The position numbers and the translations under genes were made by a program. From positions 113,580-177,579 of the forward strand of contig CH672399.1 in the NCBI GenBank assembly GCA_000153445.1: a stretch of 64,000 bases of DNA. Direction: 5' to 3'. The number at the start of each line of letters is the position of its first letter. The first letter of the stretch is position 1. Source of the stretch: a gamma proteobacterium HTCC2207. Its GTDB lineage: Bacteria > Pseudomonadota > Gammaproteobacteria > Pseudomonadales > Porticoccaceae. A model generated the notes under the pieces. The model searched no databases. It saw only the letters and a list, made by a program, of their open reading frames with translations, and was not told where the DNA came from. Of this stretch, positions 18,585 to 28,182 are shown piece by piece.

Positions 18585-20573
18585 GTGGGGATATTGCTGT
18601 GCAGCAGTGTAATAACAAACCTGAGTTATGCGGACTCAATTCAGGCCATATCAAAGCCATCAGCCGAAGATAATCTTGCTCATCAACGCTTGCTCTATCG
18701 CGACGCCCTCGAGTTAGCGCGCCAGGGCAAGTGGCAGCGGCTAAAGCAGCATCGAGAGCAACTTCAATCGTACCCGCTCTACCCCTATCTGGTTTATGCC
18801 GATCTGGCTTCTAATCTGCGTTATTCGCGACGTTCGGAAGTCAGCCAATATCTTGAGGATTATTCTGGCAGTATAAAAGCGCGGCATCTACGCAATCACT
18901 GGCTCAACTATCTCGCCAAGCGTCAGTATTGGAGCACTTTTACCCGTTTTTACGCCCCACAGCAGGCGAGTATCAAACAGCAATGTCAATTTCAACTGGC
19001 GCGCTATTACGCTGACCCAGAAGACCCACAATTGGATAAAAGGCGCGCGCAAGCGTTGAGCGCTGCGCTTAAACTATGGAATGTCGGCAAGTCTCAACCC
19101 AAGCAATGTGACAGATTATTTAATCGCTTAATCGCCGACAATCGCATTACCGAGGCGCTGGCTTGGCAGCGCTTTAACAAGGCATTGATCAATCACCAGT
19201 ACCAGCTCGCCCGATATCTTCAACGCTTTATTAAAACGCCTTATTACAGTCAGTTAACCAAGCTCTACTATCAGGCCGACCGCTCACCTGAGAACATCGG
19301 CCAGTTTCAGCACTTCAACAATGACAGCGCTGAAGAACTGCTTATTATTCAACATGCTCTAGTTCACTTAGCGCGTCGCGATAGTCATGCCAGCCTCAAA
19401 TACTGGAGCCACTATCAGCAGACCCATGAGTTCGATGATAACGCCCGCAGCGCCGTTGTCAGCGCGATTATCAAAGGTCTCTATAAACAGCGAGCAACGA
19501 CCATCGCCGACGCCTACTTTGCCGACCACCTGCAATTGCTCAACGACAGCTTGGACGGCAGTTTAGTGGAATGGCGAATTCGTTTAGCACTGCAGGACAA
19601 AGATTGGCCCAGCGTGCGCCTATGGCTGCAGCGACTGCCGGTTGAATTGCAAAACAGCAGCGCCTGGCGCTACTGGCATATCCGCAGCATGCAGAGTGAT
19701 CCCTTGAGTACTGACAAACCTGAGCTCCAGAAAATGACCGAAAGCCTAGCTCAGGAACGCGATTTTTACGGCTTTCTCGCCAGCGATATGCTCGACAAAG
19801 AATACCGCCTAAACCACCATCCAGTGGCAATTGATGAGCAGCGCCTAGAAACCATTAAAGCGTTACCCGCCATGGCGCGAGCCCGTGAACTGATGTTTCA
19901 TCAAGACAGTCTCGCCGCCAATCGCGAGTGGAACCAAGCGACAGCAAGCTTTGTCTATGACGATTGGCTGATGGCAGCCATCGCCGCTGGACAGTGGCAA
20001 TGGCATAGCAAAGCCATAGCCAGCCTCGGTCGCGCTCAGTACTGGGACGATGTCGAACTGCGCTTTCCACTCGCCTTTGAGCCAACCATTCGCAGTGCAG
20101 CCGAAGACAATAACGTGGATAGCGCCCTACTCTTCGCGCTGGCTCGTCAGGAGAGCGCCTTTGATGCCTCGGCCACCTCTCCAGCCGGTGCCATGGGCTT
20201 AATGCAAGTGATGCCAGCTACCGCCAAGGGCACGGCGCGGAAATATAAAATTCCTTACCTCAAAAGTTCCCAGTTACATGACCCTGAAACCAATATTGCG
20301 ATTGCCAGCCACTACTATGAGGAACTGCTTAAACGCTATAATGGCAGTCGCATTCTTGCCAGCGCTGCTTATAATGCTGGCCCGTCCAGGGTTGCTCAAT
20401 GGCTCAACAAGAGCGACGGAAAGCTGCCGTTCGACATTTGGATTGAAGTGATTCCCTACCGGGAGACCCGCGCCTATGTGCGCAATATTTTGATGTATTC
20501 GATTATCTACTCTCGCAAAATCGGCGAGCGCGCGCCGCTGTTGATGCAGGATGAAATCTTTAGGCTACTGTAA
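18585..20573 (+). CDS. slt: Soluble lytic murein transglycosylase Slt70
   Basis: Periplasmic exo-lytic transglycosylase that cuts the MurNAc-GlcNAc bond of peptidoglycan with formation of 1,6-anhydroMurNAc. A long alpha-superhelical N-terminal part (about 470 residues) is followed by the lysozyme-like domain with catalytic E523 (LARQESAFD) and the motifs SPAGAMGLMQVMPATA and ASAAYNAGPSRV. The start is a GTG at 18585. The hydrophobic signal segment reads through upstream (LKFAVIV), yet no ATG, GTG or TTG lies in frame there, so the true start is uncertain. tatD follows after 2 bp. Confidence 0.94.
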   Translation: MGILLCSSVITNLSYADSIQAISKPSAEDNLAHQRLLYRDALELARQGKWQRLKQHREQLQSYPLYPYLVYADLASNLRYSRRSEVSQYLEDYSGSIKARHLRNHWLNYLAKRQYWSTFTRFYAPQQASIKQQCQFQLARYYADPEDPQLDKRRAQALSAALKLWNVGKSQPKQCDRLFNRLIADNRITEALAWQRFNKALINHQYQLARYLQRFIKTPYYSQLTKLYYQADRSPENIGQFQHFNNDSAEELLIIQHALVHLARRDSHASLKYWSHYQQTHEFDDNARSAVVSAIIKGLYKQRATTIADAYFADHLQLLNDSLDGSLVEWRIRLALQDKDWPSVRLWLQRLPVELQNSSAWRYWHIRSMQSDPLSTDKPELQKMTESLAQERDFYGFLASDMLDKEYRLNHHPVAIDEQRLETIKALPAMARARELMFHQDSLAANREWNQATASFVYDDWLMAAIAAGQWQWHSKAIASLGRAQYWDDVELRFPLAFEPTIRSAAEDNNVDSALLFALARQESAFDASATSPAGAMGLMQVMPATAKGTARKYKIPYLKSSQLHDPETNIAIASHYYEELLKRYNGSRILASAAYNAGPSRVAQWLNKSDGKLPFDIWIEVIPYRETRAYVRNILMYSIIYSRKIGERAPLLMQDEIFRLL

Positions 20574-20575
20574 TT

Positions 20576-21373
20576 ATGTTAATCGATATAGGCGTTAACC
20601 TATCCAACTCACGCTTTGATAATGACCGCCCTGAGATTCTTCAGCGCGCTCAGGACGCCGGTGTGGAAAAACTGATTCTCACCGGCACCTCCGTGAGCGA
20701 GAGTGAATCGGTTGTCGAACTCTGTCGCCAGTTCGCAGATCAATTTCCCGAGATGCTCTATGCCACCGCAGGCATTCATCCCCACGACGCTAAGTCTTTA
20801 AATAGAGAGTCTATAAGCACCCTAAAGGCGCTGGCCGCGCAACCATATGTGGTCGCAATGGGCGAAATGGGTCTCGATTTTAACCGTAACTTTTCCACTT
20901 CGGCGCAACAGGAAAAAGCCTTTGAGGCGCAACTCGAATTGGCAGCAGAATTAAAGCTGCCGGTATTTCTCCATGAGCGCGATGCCGCCAACAGACAGCT
21001 GCAAATCCTCCGAACTTACCGAGACCACTTAGTTGACGCCGTAACCCATTGCTTTACAGGCTCGAGAGAGGCCCTTTACGGCTATTTAGATCTGGATGTG
21101 CATATCGGCATCACTGGATGGGTTTGCGACGACAAGCGCGGCACAGAGCTTCAGGGGCTAGTGGCTGATATCCCACTGCAGCGGTTAATGGTGGAAACCG
21201 ATGCGCCCTACCTGCTACCCAAGACAATGCCGGAGCCGCCGAAGGGCAAGCGCAATGAGCCGGCGTTTTTACCCTGGGTGGTTAGCACTATAGCTGAGCA
21301 TAGAAATGAGTCCGCTGAGGAGATTGCTCAGCGGACCAATGAAAACAGCCTTAGATTTTTTCGACTGAGCTAA
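20576..21373 (+). CDS. tatD: TatD-family metal-dependent DNase
   Basis: A TIM-barrel metallohydrolase with 3'-5' exonuclease activity in E. coli. It begins MLIDIGVNLSNSRF, the TatD-specific variant of the family N-terminus rather than the DxHxH form. Further motifs are ATAGIHPHDAK, GEMGLDFNRN, PVFLHERDA, DAVTHCFTGS and VETDAPYLLP. The 265-residue length is normal. It is translationally close to slt, and its last 23 bp overlap the convergent MOSC gene. Confidence 0.95.
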   Translation: MLIDIGVNLSNSRFDNDRPEILQRAQDAGVEKLILTGTSVSESESVVELCRQFADQFPEMLYATAGIHPHDAKSLNRESISTLKALAAQPYVVAMGEMGLDFNRNFSTSAQQEKAFEAQLELAAELKLPVFLHERDAANRQLQILRTYRDHLVDAVTHCFTGSREALYGYLDLDVHIGITGWVCDDKRGTELQGLVADIPLQRLMVETDAPYLLPKTMPEPPKGKRNEPAFLPWVVSTIAEHRNESAEEIAQRTNENSLRFFRLS

Positions 21374-21830
21374 GCTTGTCGCCCACTGCGATCACACCAT
21401 TGCTGCGGATTTGCGCACGCAGGCCCCCTTTACCTATAAGCTCAGGGAGGATACTCACCGCGAGACGACGCTGCAGACTGGCACAGGGCTCACAAAGCTG
21501 AACACCATAGAAGCTAACATTGTTGATGGTGAAGGTTTTGCCCACTAGGTCATTTAGCCCAATACCCTGGGTGACCAGATTTCGGCGAAAGTCACTCTCG
21601 TGAAAGCTGTGCCCCTTCTGTTGATTGAATGCCTCAATCACTTCGGATTCGATCAGAGTAATTTCCCAGTCCGGCTGACCTTTGTAATTAGAGCGATTCT
21701 TGCCCGTTTGCGAAAAATAGCGATCCCCTTCAATGCCTTTGCCTGCGCGCAATGAAACCTTTTTATAGCCCATCACCCCAGCACCTTTGCTTGGTGCAAT
21801 ATAGATTCCGAGAATACTTCCCACTGTCAT
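21351..21830 (-). CDS. MOSC-domain protein
   Basis: A 159-residue stand-alone MOSC domain, related to the C-terminal part of molybdenum cofactor sulfurase. Visible family features are an N-terminal IYIAPSKGAGV, GKGIEGDRYF, RNLVTQGIGLNDLVGKTF and the conserved Cys in YGVQLCEPC. Such proteins may carry sulfur or bind a molybdenum cofactor; substrate is unknown. It is 9 nt downstream of the HD-domain gene, so they are likely an operon, and it overlaps the 3' end of tatD. Confidence 0.9.
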   Translation of the reverse strand: MTVGSILGIYIAPSKGAGVMGYKKVSLRAGKGIEGDRYFSQTGKNRSNYKGQPDWEITLIESEVIEAFNQQKGHSFHESDFRRNLVTQGIGLNDLVGKTFTINNVSFYGVQLCEPCASLQRRLAVSILPELIGKGGLRAQIRSNGVIAVGDKLSSVEKI

Positions 21831-21839
21831 TAGGTTTCC

Positions 21840-22412
21840 TTAGTCTTCAAGAAAGCTTTTATACATACTGTTTTTCGGCGCGCTAAAGACCCTGTGAACC
21901 ATGGGCTCAAAGACACTTAACGCCAACTTAGGCATCTCGGGATCAAAAGAGGGATCATCGTACTTGGCAATAAATCTCGCGGTGCGCTTAAAGTTTGGGT
22001 TTTCACGATACTGGTCCCGCATATTGCGATCGGCGCCGAGAAAATGGAAAAAATTATAACCCTGAAAAATAGCGTGATGCTTAATCATCCAGTGATTTTC
22101 TGGCGATACAAAAGGCTCTAAAATCGCCGCGGCGACATCGGCATGGTTGGCACTGCCAAGGGTGTCACCAATATCATGAAGTAGCGCGCAGACAACATAC
22201 TCTTCATCTTCACCGGCCTCAGCAGCGCGGTGCGCGGTCTGCAATGAGTGCTGTAATCTGTCTACGGCGAAGCCGCCATAATCCCCAGTCAGCAATTCCA
22301 GATGAGTTAATATGCGATCTGGCAATTTCTTAAAATAGGCCATTTGCTCGGGAAGAATAATATTCCAATCTTCCGCTGTACTCTCAGACATCTTGGTAAA
22401 TGATGCGTTCAT
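21840..22412 (-). CDS. HD-domain protein, possibly an oxygenase-type HD
   Basis: A 190-residue HD-superfamily protein. Metal ligands are recognisable in CALLHDIGDTLG and in ENHWMIKHHAIFQGY. It could be a phosphohydrolase or, as in PhnZ and inositol oxygenase, a diiron oxygenase of the HD fold; the HDIGD context and the small size fit the latter weakly (inference). The ATG at 22412 begins MNASFTKMSE; the internal MSES is an alternative. First gene of a pair with the MOSC protein. Confidence 0.82.
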   Translation of the reverse strand: MNASFTKMSESTAEDWNIILPEQMAYFKKLPDRILTHLELLTGDYGGFAVDRLQHSLQTAHRAAEAGEDEEYVVCALLHDIGDTLGSANHADVAAAILEPFVSPENHWMIKHHAIFQGYNFFHFLGADRNMRDQYRENPNFKRTARFIAKYDDPSFDPEMPKLALSVFEPMVHRVFSAPKNSMYKSFLED

Positions 22413-22585
22413 GTCATCTCCTCTTGGCGGACAAAGCGAAGTTCCGCAGTCAGATTAATTCTTATTTTTATTGTCGGAATGGTTCGATACTAGCAGCAAC
22501 CTGAGGGTTTTTCTATGGCCGAAAAAGGCTCCTTTTTGACGTTCTAGATTAAGTGCCTAAGTCAAACAGTACAGCCAAACGCAAA

Positions 22586-22605
22586 CCAGCCCTAAAAAGG
22601 GCTGG
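22586..22605 (-). terminator. Terminator of the GH3 gene
   Basis: A perfect 7-bp stem (CCAGCCC / GGGCTGG, 6-nt loop) lies 35 nt beyond the minus-strand GH3 stop and is followed on that strand by TTTGCGTTT. The T-run is interrupted, so efficiency is uncertain. Confidence 0.65.
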
Positions 22606-22639
22606 CAGCGAGAACAAACTCTGTCAATCGGGCGAAGAC

Positions 22640-25144
22640 CTACTCACAGTTAATCGTAGACTTGTCTGAAATATCTGAGGTAATCAGAGCATCCGACAAT
22701 GTGATTGCAAAGACATCGGAGCTGGATAAAACAAATGGCGAATTCACTCTGCTGAGGTTGACGCCGACATTTTCAAAGCAACTCAACCTGACACCCATTC
22801 GGACCGCCTGCCCTTCGGGAATTTTTCGCAGGCGCGAAGTAAAATCGAACCCGCCCGAGCAGGGCCATCCGCAGTCCATACGCAGAGTCACAGGCCCTTG
22901 GGGATGCTTGTTAACCGTAAACGCTAATACCAAGGACGCGTCCTCTTCAAGCAGGGCGCTAAAATCCATAGAGGTTTCTGACTGCCAGTAAAATTGACTT
23001 TCACGTCCCTTTTTCCACTCTACCAGACGCGAGTCTTCCTGCACTGCACCATCAACCTTAGTCACCGTTAAATCGCCAAACGCACTCGAGGATTTATGAC
23101 CCTCAACCAACTTCTGCCAATTGCTCGAGTCACCAACAAACGTTTTGTAAGGTGGTTTTACACTGCCATTAAAGATAACCCGAGCTACTTTGGACACATC
23201 TAACATTGGCGTCTCGCTGAGCTTGCCGGCAAGAATTTCACCATCGCCATAACTAAGCCCCTGCCCACGAACCAATAGATTATCCCGGACTTCAAGATTT
23301 TTATTTACAGCGTTTAACTCACGGTTAGGCCAGTCAAAAGAGAGCCGACCAGTGAAGTCAAAACGTGGTTTGCCAGCCTTATCGGCCACCAATACATCGG
23401 CAATACCTACACCTTCGGAACCGGGTAACCAGGCCACAACAAAGGCATCTGAACTATTGATTTCGGCATTCACCCACAGCGGTCGCCCCGTCAAAAACAC
23501 TGCGACAACCGGAATATTCTTTCCCTTTAATGACTGCAGTAAATCGAGATCGGCTCTGTAACCATCGCGGTACATCAGTGACTCCACATCACCAACACCT
23601 TCAGCATAGGGCTCTTCGCCAAACACCACCACGGCCACATCAGGCTTTTTCACCCAGCTGTCATCAGCACTTAACTCAACCGAACCGCCATTGCTTCCAA
23701 CGGCCTGCTTGAGGCCAGTATAAATCGACGTGGCTCCCGGGAAATCGCTATTCTTGTTCTCAGTACCCTGCCAAGTAATAGTCCAGCCACCATTCTGTTT
23801 ACCGATGTTGTCAGCGCCATCACCGGTAACAAGGATATGTTGTTCGCCTTTTAAAGGCAGAAGTTGATTTTTGTTTTTCAGCAGCACCAGGGATTTGCGT
23901 ACAGCCTCGCGGGCGATCGCGCGGTGCTCAGCAGAGCCGAGAATTTTTGAGTCTCCGACTAGTGCGCGGGTCGATGGCGCACCTTTATCAAACAGACCTG
24001 CACGAACTTTTATACGCAATATACGGGTTACCGCATCATCGATCCGCGCCATAGGAATGACGCCACTCTGCACCTGTGCCAGAGTATTGCTAATGAGGTT
24101 TTTCCAGCCCTTAGGCACCATAATCAGATCGATACCGGCATTAATTGCCAGGGGACAGCTTTCGGTAGTGCAGCCTTCGACTTGACCTACACCGTCCCAA
24201 TCGCTGACCACCAAACCATCAAAGCCAAGCTGCCCTTTTAGTACGTCGGTAAGCAATTCCTTATGGCCGTGAATTTTGCGCCCATTCCAGCTATTAAATG
24301 ACACCATTACCGATTGCACATCAGCATCAAGCGCACTCAGATAACCCTGACCGTGTAACTCAAGCAGCTGATCAAATTCGAGTATGGTATTGCCCTGATC
24401 CATACCACGATAAGTACCACCGTCACCAATCCAGTGTTTGGCCGTAGCCACCACTTTTGAGGAGTCGGACCCTAACTGGCCTGGCTCACCCTGAATGCCT
24501 CTAACAATTTCACCGGCATACGCTTTAACCAGCGCAGCATCGCTACTGTATCCCTCATACGTACGTCCCCAGCGGAGGTCTTTGACCACCGCTACAGTAG
24601 GCGCAAAAACCCAGTCAATACCTGTGGCTGCCACCTCTTTGGCTGTTACTTCACCAATCTGGCGCAACAGCTGAGGATCGTTCGCCGCTCCCAAACCAAT
24701 ATTGTGCGGGAACAGCGTAGCCCCGATCACATTGTTGTGGCCGTGCACCGCATCGGTACCCCAGATAACCGGGATACCTGTGCCGCCGTTGGATAGATCA
24801 ACAGATGCGTTGTAATAATCGTCAGCAAGATCGATCCAGTCTTGGATAGCAGAGTTTTTGCGTTCACCTGGAAATGAACCGCCGCCATTGAGAATCGAAC
24901 CAATATGGTATTCTTTGACTTCGGAGGGCGAGATAAACTTAATTTCTGGCTGGATCATCTGACCCACTTTCTGTTCGACGGACATGCTTGCCAAAATTGT
25001 CGCCACACGCTTTTCAACAATTGCGGCCTTATCTGGAGCATTGAGGTCTTGAGCAACCAGCTTTACCGGCATCATAGACAATGCCAATCCAGCCACTACA
25101 GCTACCAATCCCTTCGCCAAAGCATAACGTCTGACTGTCAACAT
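22640..25144 (-). CDS. Secreted GH3 beta-glucosidase, ExoP-like
   Basis: A periplasmic exo-beta-glucosidase expected to release glucose from short beta-glucans. Order of parts: signal peptide (ends KLVAQD), GH3 N-terminal barrel with KHWIGDGGT and nucleophile D315 in VVSDWDGV, GH3 C-terminal domain with GEEPYAEGVGD, and an extra C-terminal carbohydrate-binding-like domain as in the marine ExoP enzymes. I chose the ATG at 25144 because it gives a proper signal peptide; an in-frame GTG exists at 25180. It is downstream of a LytTR two-component pair on the same strand and 3.5 kb from a TonB receptor, so it is part of a sugar-uptake locus. Confidence 0.93.
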   Translation of the reverse strand: MLTVRRYALAKGLVAVVAGLALSMMPVKLVAQDLNAPDKAAIVEKRVATILASMSVEQKVGQMIQPEIKFISPSEVKEYHIGSILNGGGSFPGERKNSAIQDWIDLADDYYNASVDLSNGGTGIPVIWGTDAVHGHNNVIGATLFPHNIGLGAANDPQLLRQIGEVTAKEVAATGIDWVFAPTVAVVKDLRWGRTYEGYSSDAALVKAYAGEIVRGIQGEPGQLGSDSSKVVATAKHWIGDGGTYRGMDQGNTILEFDQLLELHGQGYLSALDADVQSVMVSFNSWNGRKIHGHKELLTDVLKGQLGFDGLVVSDWDGVGQVEGCTTESCPLAINAGIDLIMVPKGWKNLISNTLAQVQSGVIPMARIDDAVTRILRIKVRAGLFDKGAPSTRALVGDSKILGSAEHRAIAREAVRKSLVLLKNKNQLLPLKGEQHILVTGDGADNIGKQNGGWTITWQGTENKNSDFPGATSIYTGLKQAVGSNGGSVELSADDSWVKKPDVAVVVFGEEPYAEGVGDVESLMYRDGYRADLDLLQSLKGKNIPVVAVFLTGRPLWVNAEINSSDAFVVAWLPGSEGVGIADVLVADKAGKPRFDFTGRLSFDWPNRELNAVNKNLEVRDNLLVRGQGLSYGDGEILAGKLSETPMLDVSKVARVIFNGSVKPPYKTFVGDSSNWQKLVEGHKSSSAFGDLTVTKVDGAVQEDSRLVEWKKGRESQFYWQSETSMDFSALLEEDASLVLAFTVNKHPQGPVTLRMDCGWPCSGGFDFTSRLRKIPEGQAVRMGVRLSCFENVGVNLSRVNSPFVLSSSDVFAITLSDALITSDISDKSTINCE

Positions 25145-25187
25145 TATTGACTCTACCCTATTTTTGCAACTGCGCAGCACCGGACAT

Positions 25188-25219
25188 CATCCGATCTATC
25201 ATCCGATCTATCATCCGCA
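25188..25219. repeat. 12-bp tandem repeat upstream of the GH3 gene
   Basis: CATCCGATCTAT at 25188 and again at 25200, followed by a partial third unit at 25212. It lies 44 bp upstream of the GH3 start codon, within the likely leader or promoter. Confidence 0.85.
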
Positions 25220-25386
25220 CGGTTCTTTCTGACTAATGCCAATTTTCGGGGGTTATTTGCTCCCTCTTCGTAAATCGCAGTCTTTCATGGACAGCTGTGC
25301 CGAGGGAAGATCAGATGAGATGACGCGCTTGACCGCTGCGTTGAGTGGGGCAATCAGGCTGAGAGCGGAGAAAGGTACACGGACGC

Positions 25387-26199
25387 TTAGTGGAATAAAG
25401 TGCGAATAGCTTCTCGGTAATTGCGACTTACGCGCAGAGAGTTGCCGTCGGCCAGATGCAGCAGACTGCCACCTTTTTGAAGCCTTGTGATACTCGCCAC
25501 ACGCTCAATATTCACCACGGTCGACCGATGAATACGGATAAACATTTTTTCATCGAGTTTTTCCAATAACTCACGTAACGTACTGCGCACAATATGCGTC
25601 TCACCGAGAGCGTGCACACACATATAGTCACCAGCTGCATCGACCCAATCTATATCGTCAAAAGGTACCACCTTGACCACACCGGAGTCGCGAATCAGCA
25701 GTTTTCGCTTAATGCCTTCAGGTAACTCCTCGGCCAAACTATCACTGGCCCCGGGCTCTTTATCGAGACGCTTGGTGATTTCATTGATTGCCCCAATCAG
25801 GGGAACCTTGTGAACCGTATCCTCATCTTGTACCGAAAAGCGTTCAAGTGCTCGCTGCACTGCTCGCTCGACACGTTCTGGATCCAGAGGCTTGAGCACA
25901 TAATCGACGGCATGCATATCAAAGGCATCAATCGCAAATTGGTTAAATGCCGTGGCAAAAATAACCATGGGCATGGCGTCCGACTGCATCGCCTTGACCA
26001 CTTCAAAACCATTGACACCAGGCATTTGAATATCGAGAAAGATTAAATCCGGATGCAGAGAACTCGCCGCGGCAATCGCATCGCGACCATTGCTGCACTC
26101 ACCAATTATCTCGACACCCTCAATATCACCCAGAATAGAGCGCAGAAGATCCAGAGCCAAAGGCTCATCATCAACAATAATGGTTTTTAGTTTAGACAT
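25387..26199 (-). CDS. LytTR-family response regulator
   Basis: A two-component regulator of the AlgR/LytR type. The receiver domain has acidic residues D10-D11, phospho-acceptor D56 (IFLDIQMP) and the KPLDPERV Lys. A linker (about 125-170) leads to a C-terminal LytTR DNA-binding domain (VPFDDIDWVDAAGDYMCVH, MFIRIHRSTVVNIERV). It begins 32 nt after the histidine kinase gene, so the pair is co-transcribed. The adjacency to the GH3 gene and TonB receptor suggests it controls them (inference). Confidence 0.95.
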   Translation of the reverse strand: MSKLKTIIVDDEPLALDLLRSILGDIEGVEIIGECSNGRDAIAAASSLHPDLIFLDIQMPGVNGFEVVKAMQSDAMPMVIFATAFNQFAIDAFDMHAVDYVLKPLDPERVERAVQRALERFSVQDEDTVHKVPLIGAINEITKRLDKEPGASDSLAEELPEGIKRKLLIRDSGVVKVVPFDDIDWVDAAGDYMCVHALGETHIVRSTLRELLEKLDEKMFIRIHRSTVVNIERVASITRLQKGGSLLHLADGNSLRVSRNYREAIRTLFH

Positions 26200-26231
26200 A
26201 CTGATACATTCTCACTCTTCGAAATACTGCT

Positions 26232-27392
26232 TTATCCGCCAAGCACGAGTTCAGCATTACTCTCTGCTGTCTGTTTTTCCAGCGGCAGACGAATATAAAT
26301 AGTCATGCCGCTGGCATTCGGGCCACGCAGTTCAAAAACATAGTTATCACCATAAAAGGCGCTCAATCGGTCAACCGTATTTTTCAAACCAATACCGGGC
26401 CCCGATACCATGGAATGGTGATCGCCCTCTATACCAGCACCAGTATCTTTTACTTCAATAACAAGGTGCTCCCCATCGAGCTTTGAAAAGACGCTAATCT
26501 TACCGCCTTTCTCAGCTGGAGCAATGGCATATTTGATCGCATTTTCTACCAGAGGCTGCAATAGCAGACTAGGAATCTTAATTTCATGAGCAGCGGGATC
26601 TACATCAAACTCCAATTCCAGGCGATCGGCAAAACGCGTCTTCTCAATATCAAGGTATAACCTTAACGCTCGAACCTCTTCCTCTAAGGTCACTCTTTTG
26701 ATCGGGTCATTCTCAAGTGAATAGCGTAAAAAATTGCTCAGCTGCATAATCATAGTATTGGCATTGGCCGAGCTGCGGCTAACCACTAGCGCTGAAATCG
26801 CATTTAATGTGTTAAACAAAAAATGAGGATTAAGCTGATAGCGCAGCATTTTTAGCTGTGCTTCCTGCGCAAACGTTTCAGCGCGACTGCGCTTCAATTG
26901 CTCTTCCTTATTCTCGGCGGCAAAATGAAGCAGCGCCTCGTGCTCAGACTGTAATAACTGATAATATTTGATGCCGTGATAAAACGCCGCCCAGCATAAG
27001 AAAATCATAATCGAACCAAATAGCCAACCGCCAAAGTCTGCCCAGACATCGGTCTCAGTCGTCATCCACAAAAAAGCTCCTATGCGCAGAGCCGACCAAA
27101 TAATGGAGCAGGCCAAAACCGACAGCACTGTCAACAGTAGACGCGACAGCAGTGGCTTGTTCCACAGATAGTGAAACACTGACCGCAATGGCCAAGATAC
27201 GGCCACACCCAAGACAGACTGCAATAGAGTGTGCGAGATATAGGCAAAGCTCTGCTGGTTGTACCACAGTGTCAAACTAAAAAAGCTTATCAGAGAAAGG
27301 CTAAACCATCCGAGGATCTGCAGAAATAGAAACTGAGTGTTACGATCTCGATAGAGCCTCCCAAGCCAGGGATTCACAGTAGTCTGATTCAT
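26232..27392 (-). CDS. LytS/YehU-type sensor histidine kinase
   Basis: Inner-membrane sensor kinase of 386 residues. Four membrane segments (about residues 22-45, 52-75, 82-110 and 122-140) leave no sizeable periplasmic sensor domain, so it probably senses within the membrane or through another protein. The His_kinase motif RYQLNPHFLFNTLNA gives phosphorylated H190. The ATPase domain has LVENAIKYAI and DTGAGIEGDHHSMVSGPGIGL. Partner of the LytTR regulator immediately downstream. Confidence 0.95.
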   Translation of the reverse strand: MNQTTVNPWLGRLYRDRNTQFLFLQILGWFSLSLISFFSLTLWYNQQSFAYISHTLLQSVLGVAVSWPLRSVFHYLWNKPLLSRLLLTVLSVLACSIIWSALRIGAFLWMTTETDVWADFGGWLFGSIMIFLCWAAFYHGIKYYQLLQSEHEALLHFAAENKEEQLKRSRAETFAQEAQLKMLRYQLNPHFLFNTLNAISALVVSRSSANANTMIMQLSNFLRYSLENDPIKRVTLEEEVRALRLYLDIEKTRFADRLELEFDVDPAAHEIKIPSLLLQPLVENAIKYAIAPAEKGGKISVFSKLDGEHLVIEVKDTGAGIEGDHHSMVSGPGIGLKNTVDRLSAFYGDNYVFELRGPNASGMTIYIRLPLEKQTAESNAELVLGG

Positions 27393-27552
27393 ATATATGC
27401 CTATAAGTGCTGCCGTATTCTTCAGCGTCTTTGGAACAGCCTTCCATCATAGAGATTTACCGTAAAAAGACAAATCGCAACATTATCCAATCACCGGTTT
27501 CGTTTACTGCTAGAATTTCTGTTCAAATCGACCCTAACATCGACTCAAGCCT

Positions 27553-28182
27553 ATGACTTCAAGTTCACAGCCAAAATCTCATACAGTGTCATATATGAAC
27601 ATCGAAGCACTCAAGGCGTCGCACCCCGGCGTGAGAAGGCTCAAGCGTCAACAGTCTCACGCGGCTCATGGCAACAAAGTTTGGCGCTCAAGCTTTGTTT
27701 TAATCGACTATTTAAGTACCTGGGAGATTCCCGACCGCTCTAAGGTCTTAGATATTGGCTGCGGCTGGGGGCTAACTGGAATCTATCTGGCAAAAAATTA
27801 TCAGGCGCAGGTCACTGGAGTGGATATAGATGCCAGCGTTGAGCCTTTCCTAAAACTCCAGGCGAGTATCAATCAATGCAGCGTTGAATTTCAACAGCGC
27901 AGTTTCGAGTCGCTACAAAATGACGAGCTGACCCAATTGCACACTCTGATGGGCACAGATATCTGCTTCTGGGATGAAATGACCACTCCGCTATTCAAGC
28001 TTATTCAGCGAGCTCGTGCGGCCGGTGTCGAACAGGTGCTGATTGCCGACCCAGGCAGGCCGCCATTCTGGGATCTCGCCGATCGCTGCGTTGAGCTGCT
28101 AGGCGCCGAGGTGATATCGCGGAGAATCGATCATCCCTGGAAGACCGAAAAGTATATTCTCGCCATCGGCGGACGCGACTGA
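27553..28182 (+). CDS. Class I SAM-dependent methyltransferase
   Basis: A 209-residue methyltransferase. Motif I is VLDIGCGWGLTGIYLAKN, followed by VTGVDID for the ribose-binding acidic residue, and a C-terminal region with VLIADPGRPPFWDLADRC. This layout resembles the small ETFB-lysine or FkbM-unrelated protein methyltransferases; the target cannot be told from sequence. The ATG at 27553 begins MTSSSQPKSH; an internal ATG (MNIEALK) 14 codons on is a possible start. It is divergent from the histidine kinase gene. Confidence 0.88.
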   Translation: MTSSSQPKSHTVSYMNIEALKASHPGVRRLKRQQSHAAHGNKVWRSSFVLIDYLSTWEIPDRSKVLDIGCGWGLTGIYLAKNYQAQVTGVDIDASVEPFLKLQASINQCSVEFQQRSFESLQNDELTQLHTLMGTDICFWDEMTTPLFKLIQRARAAGVEQVLIADPGRPPFWDLADRCVELLGAEVISRRIDHPWKTEKYILAIGGRD

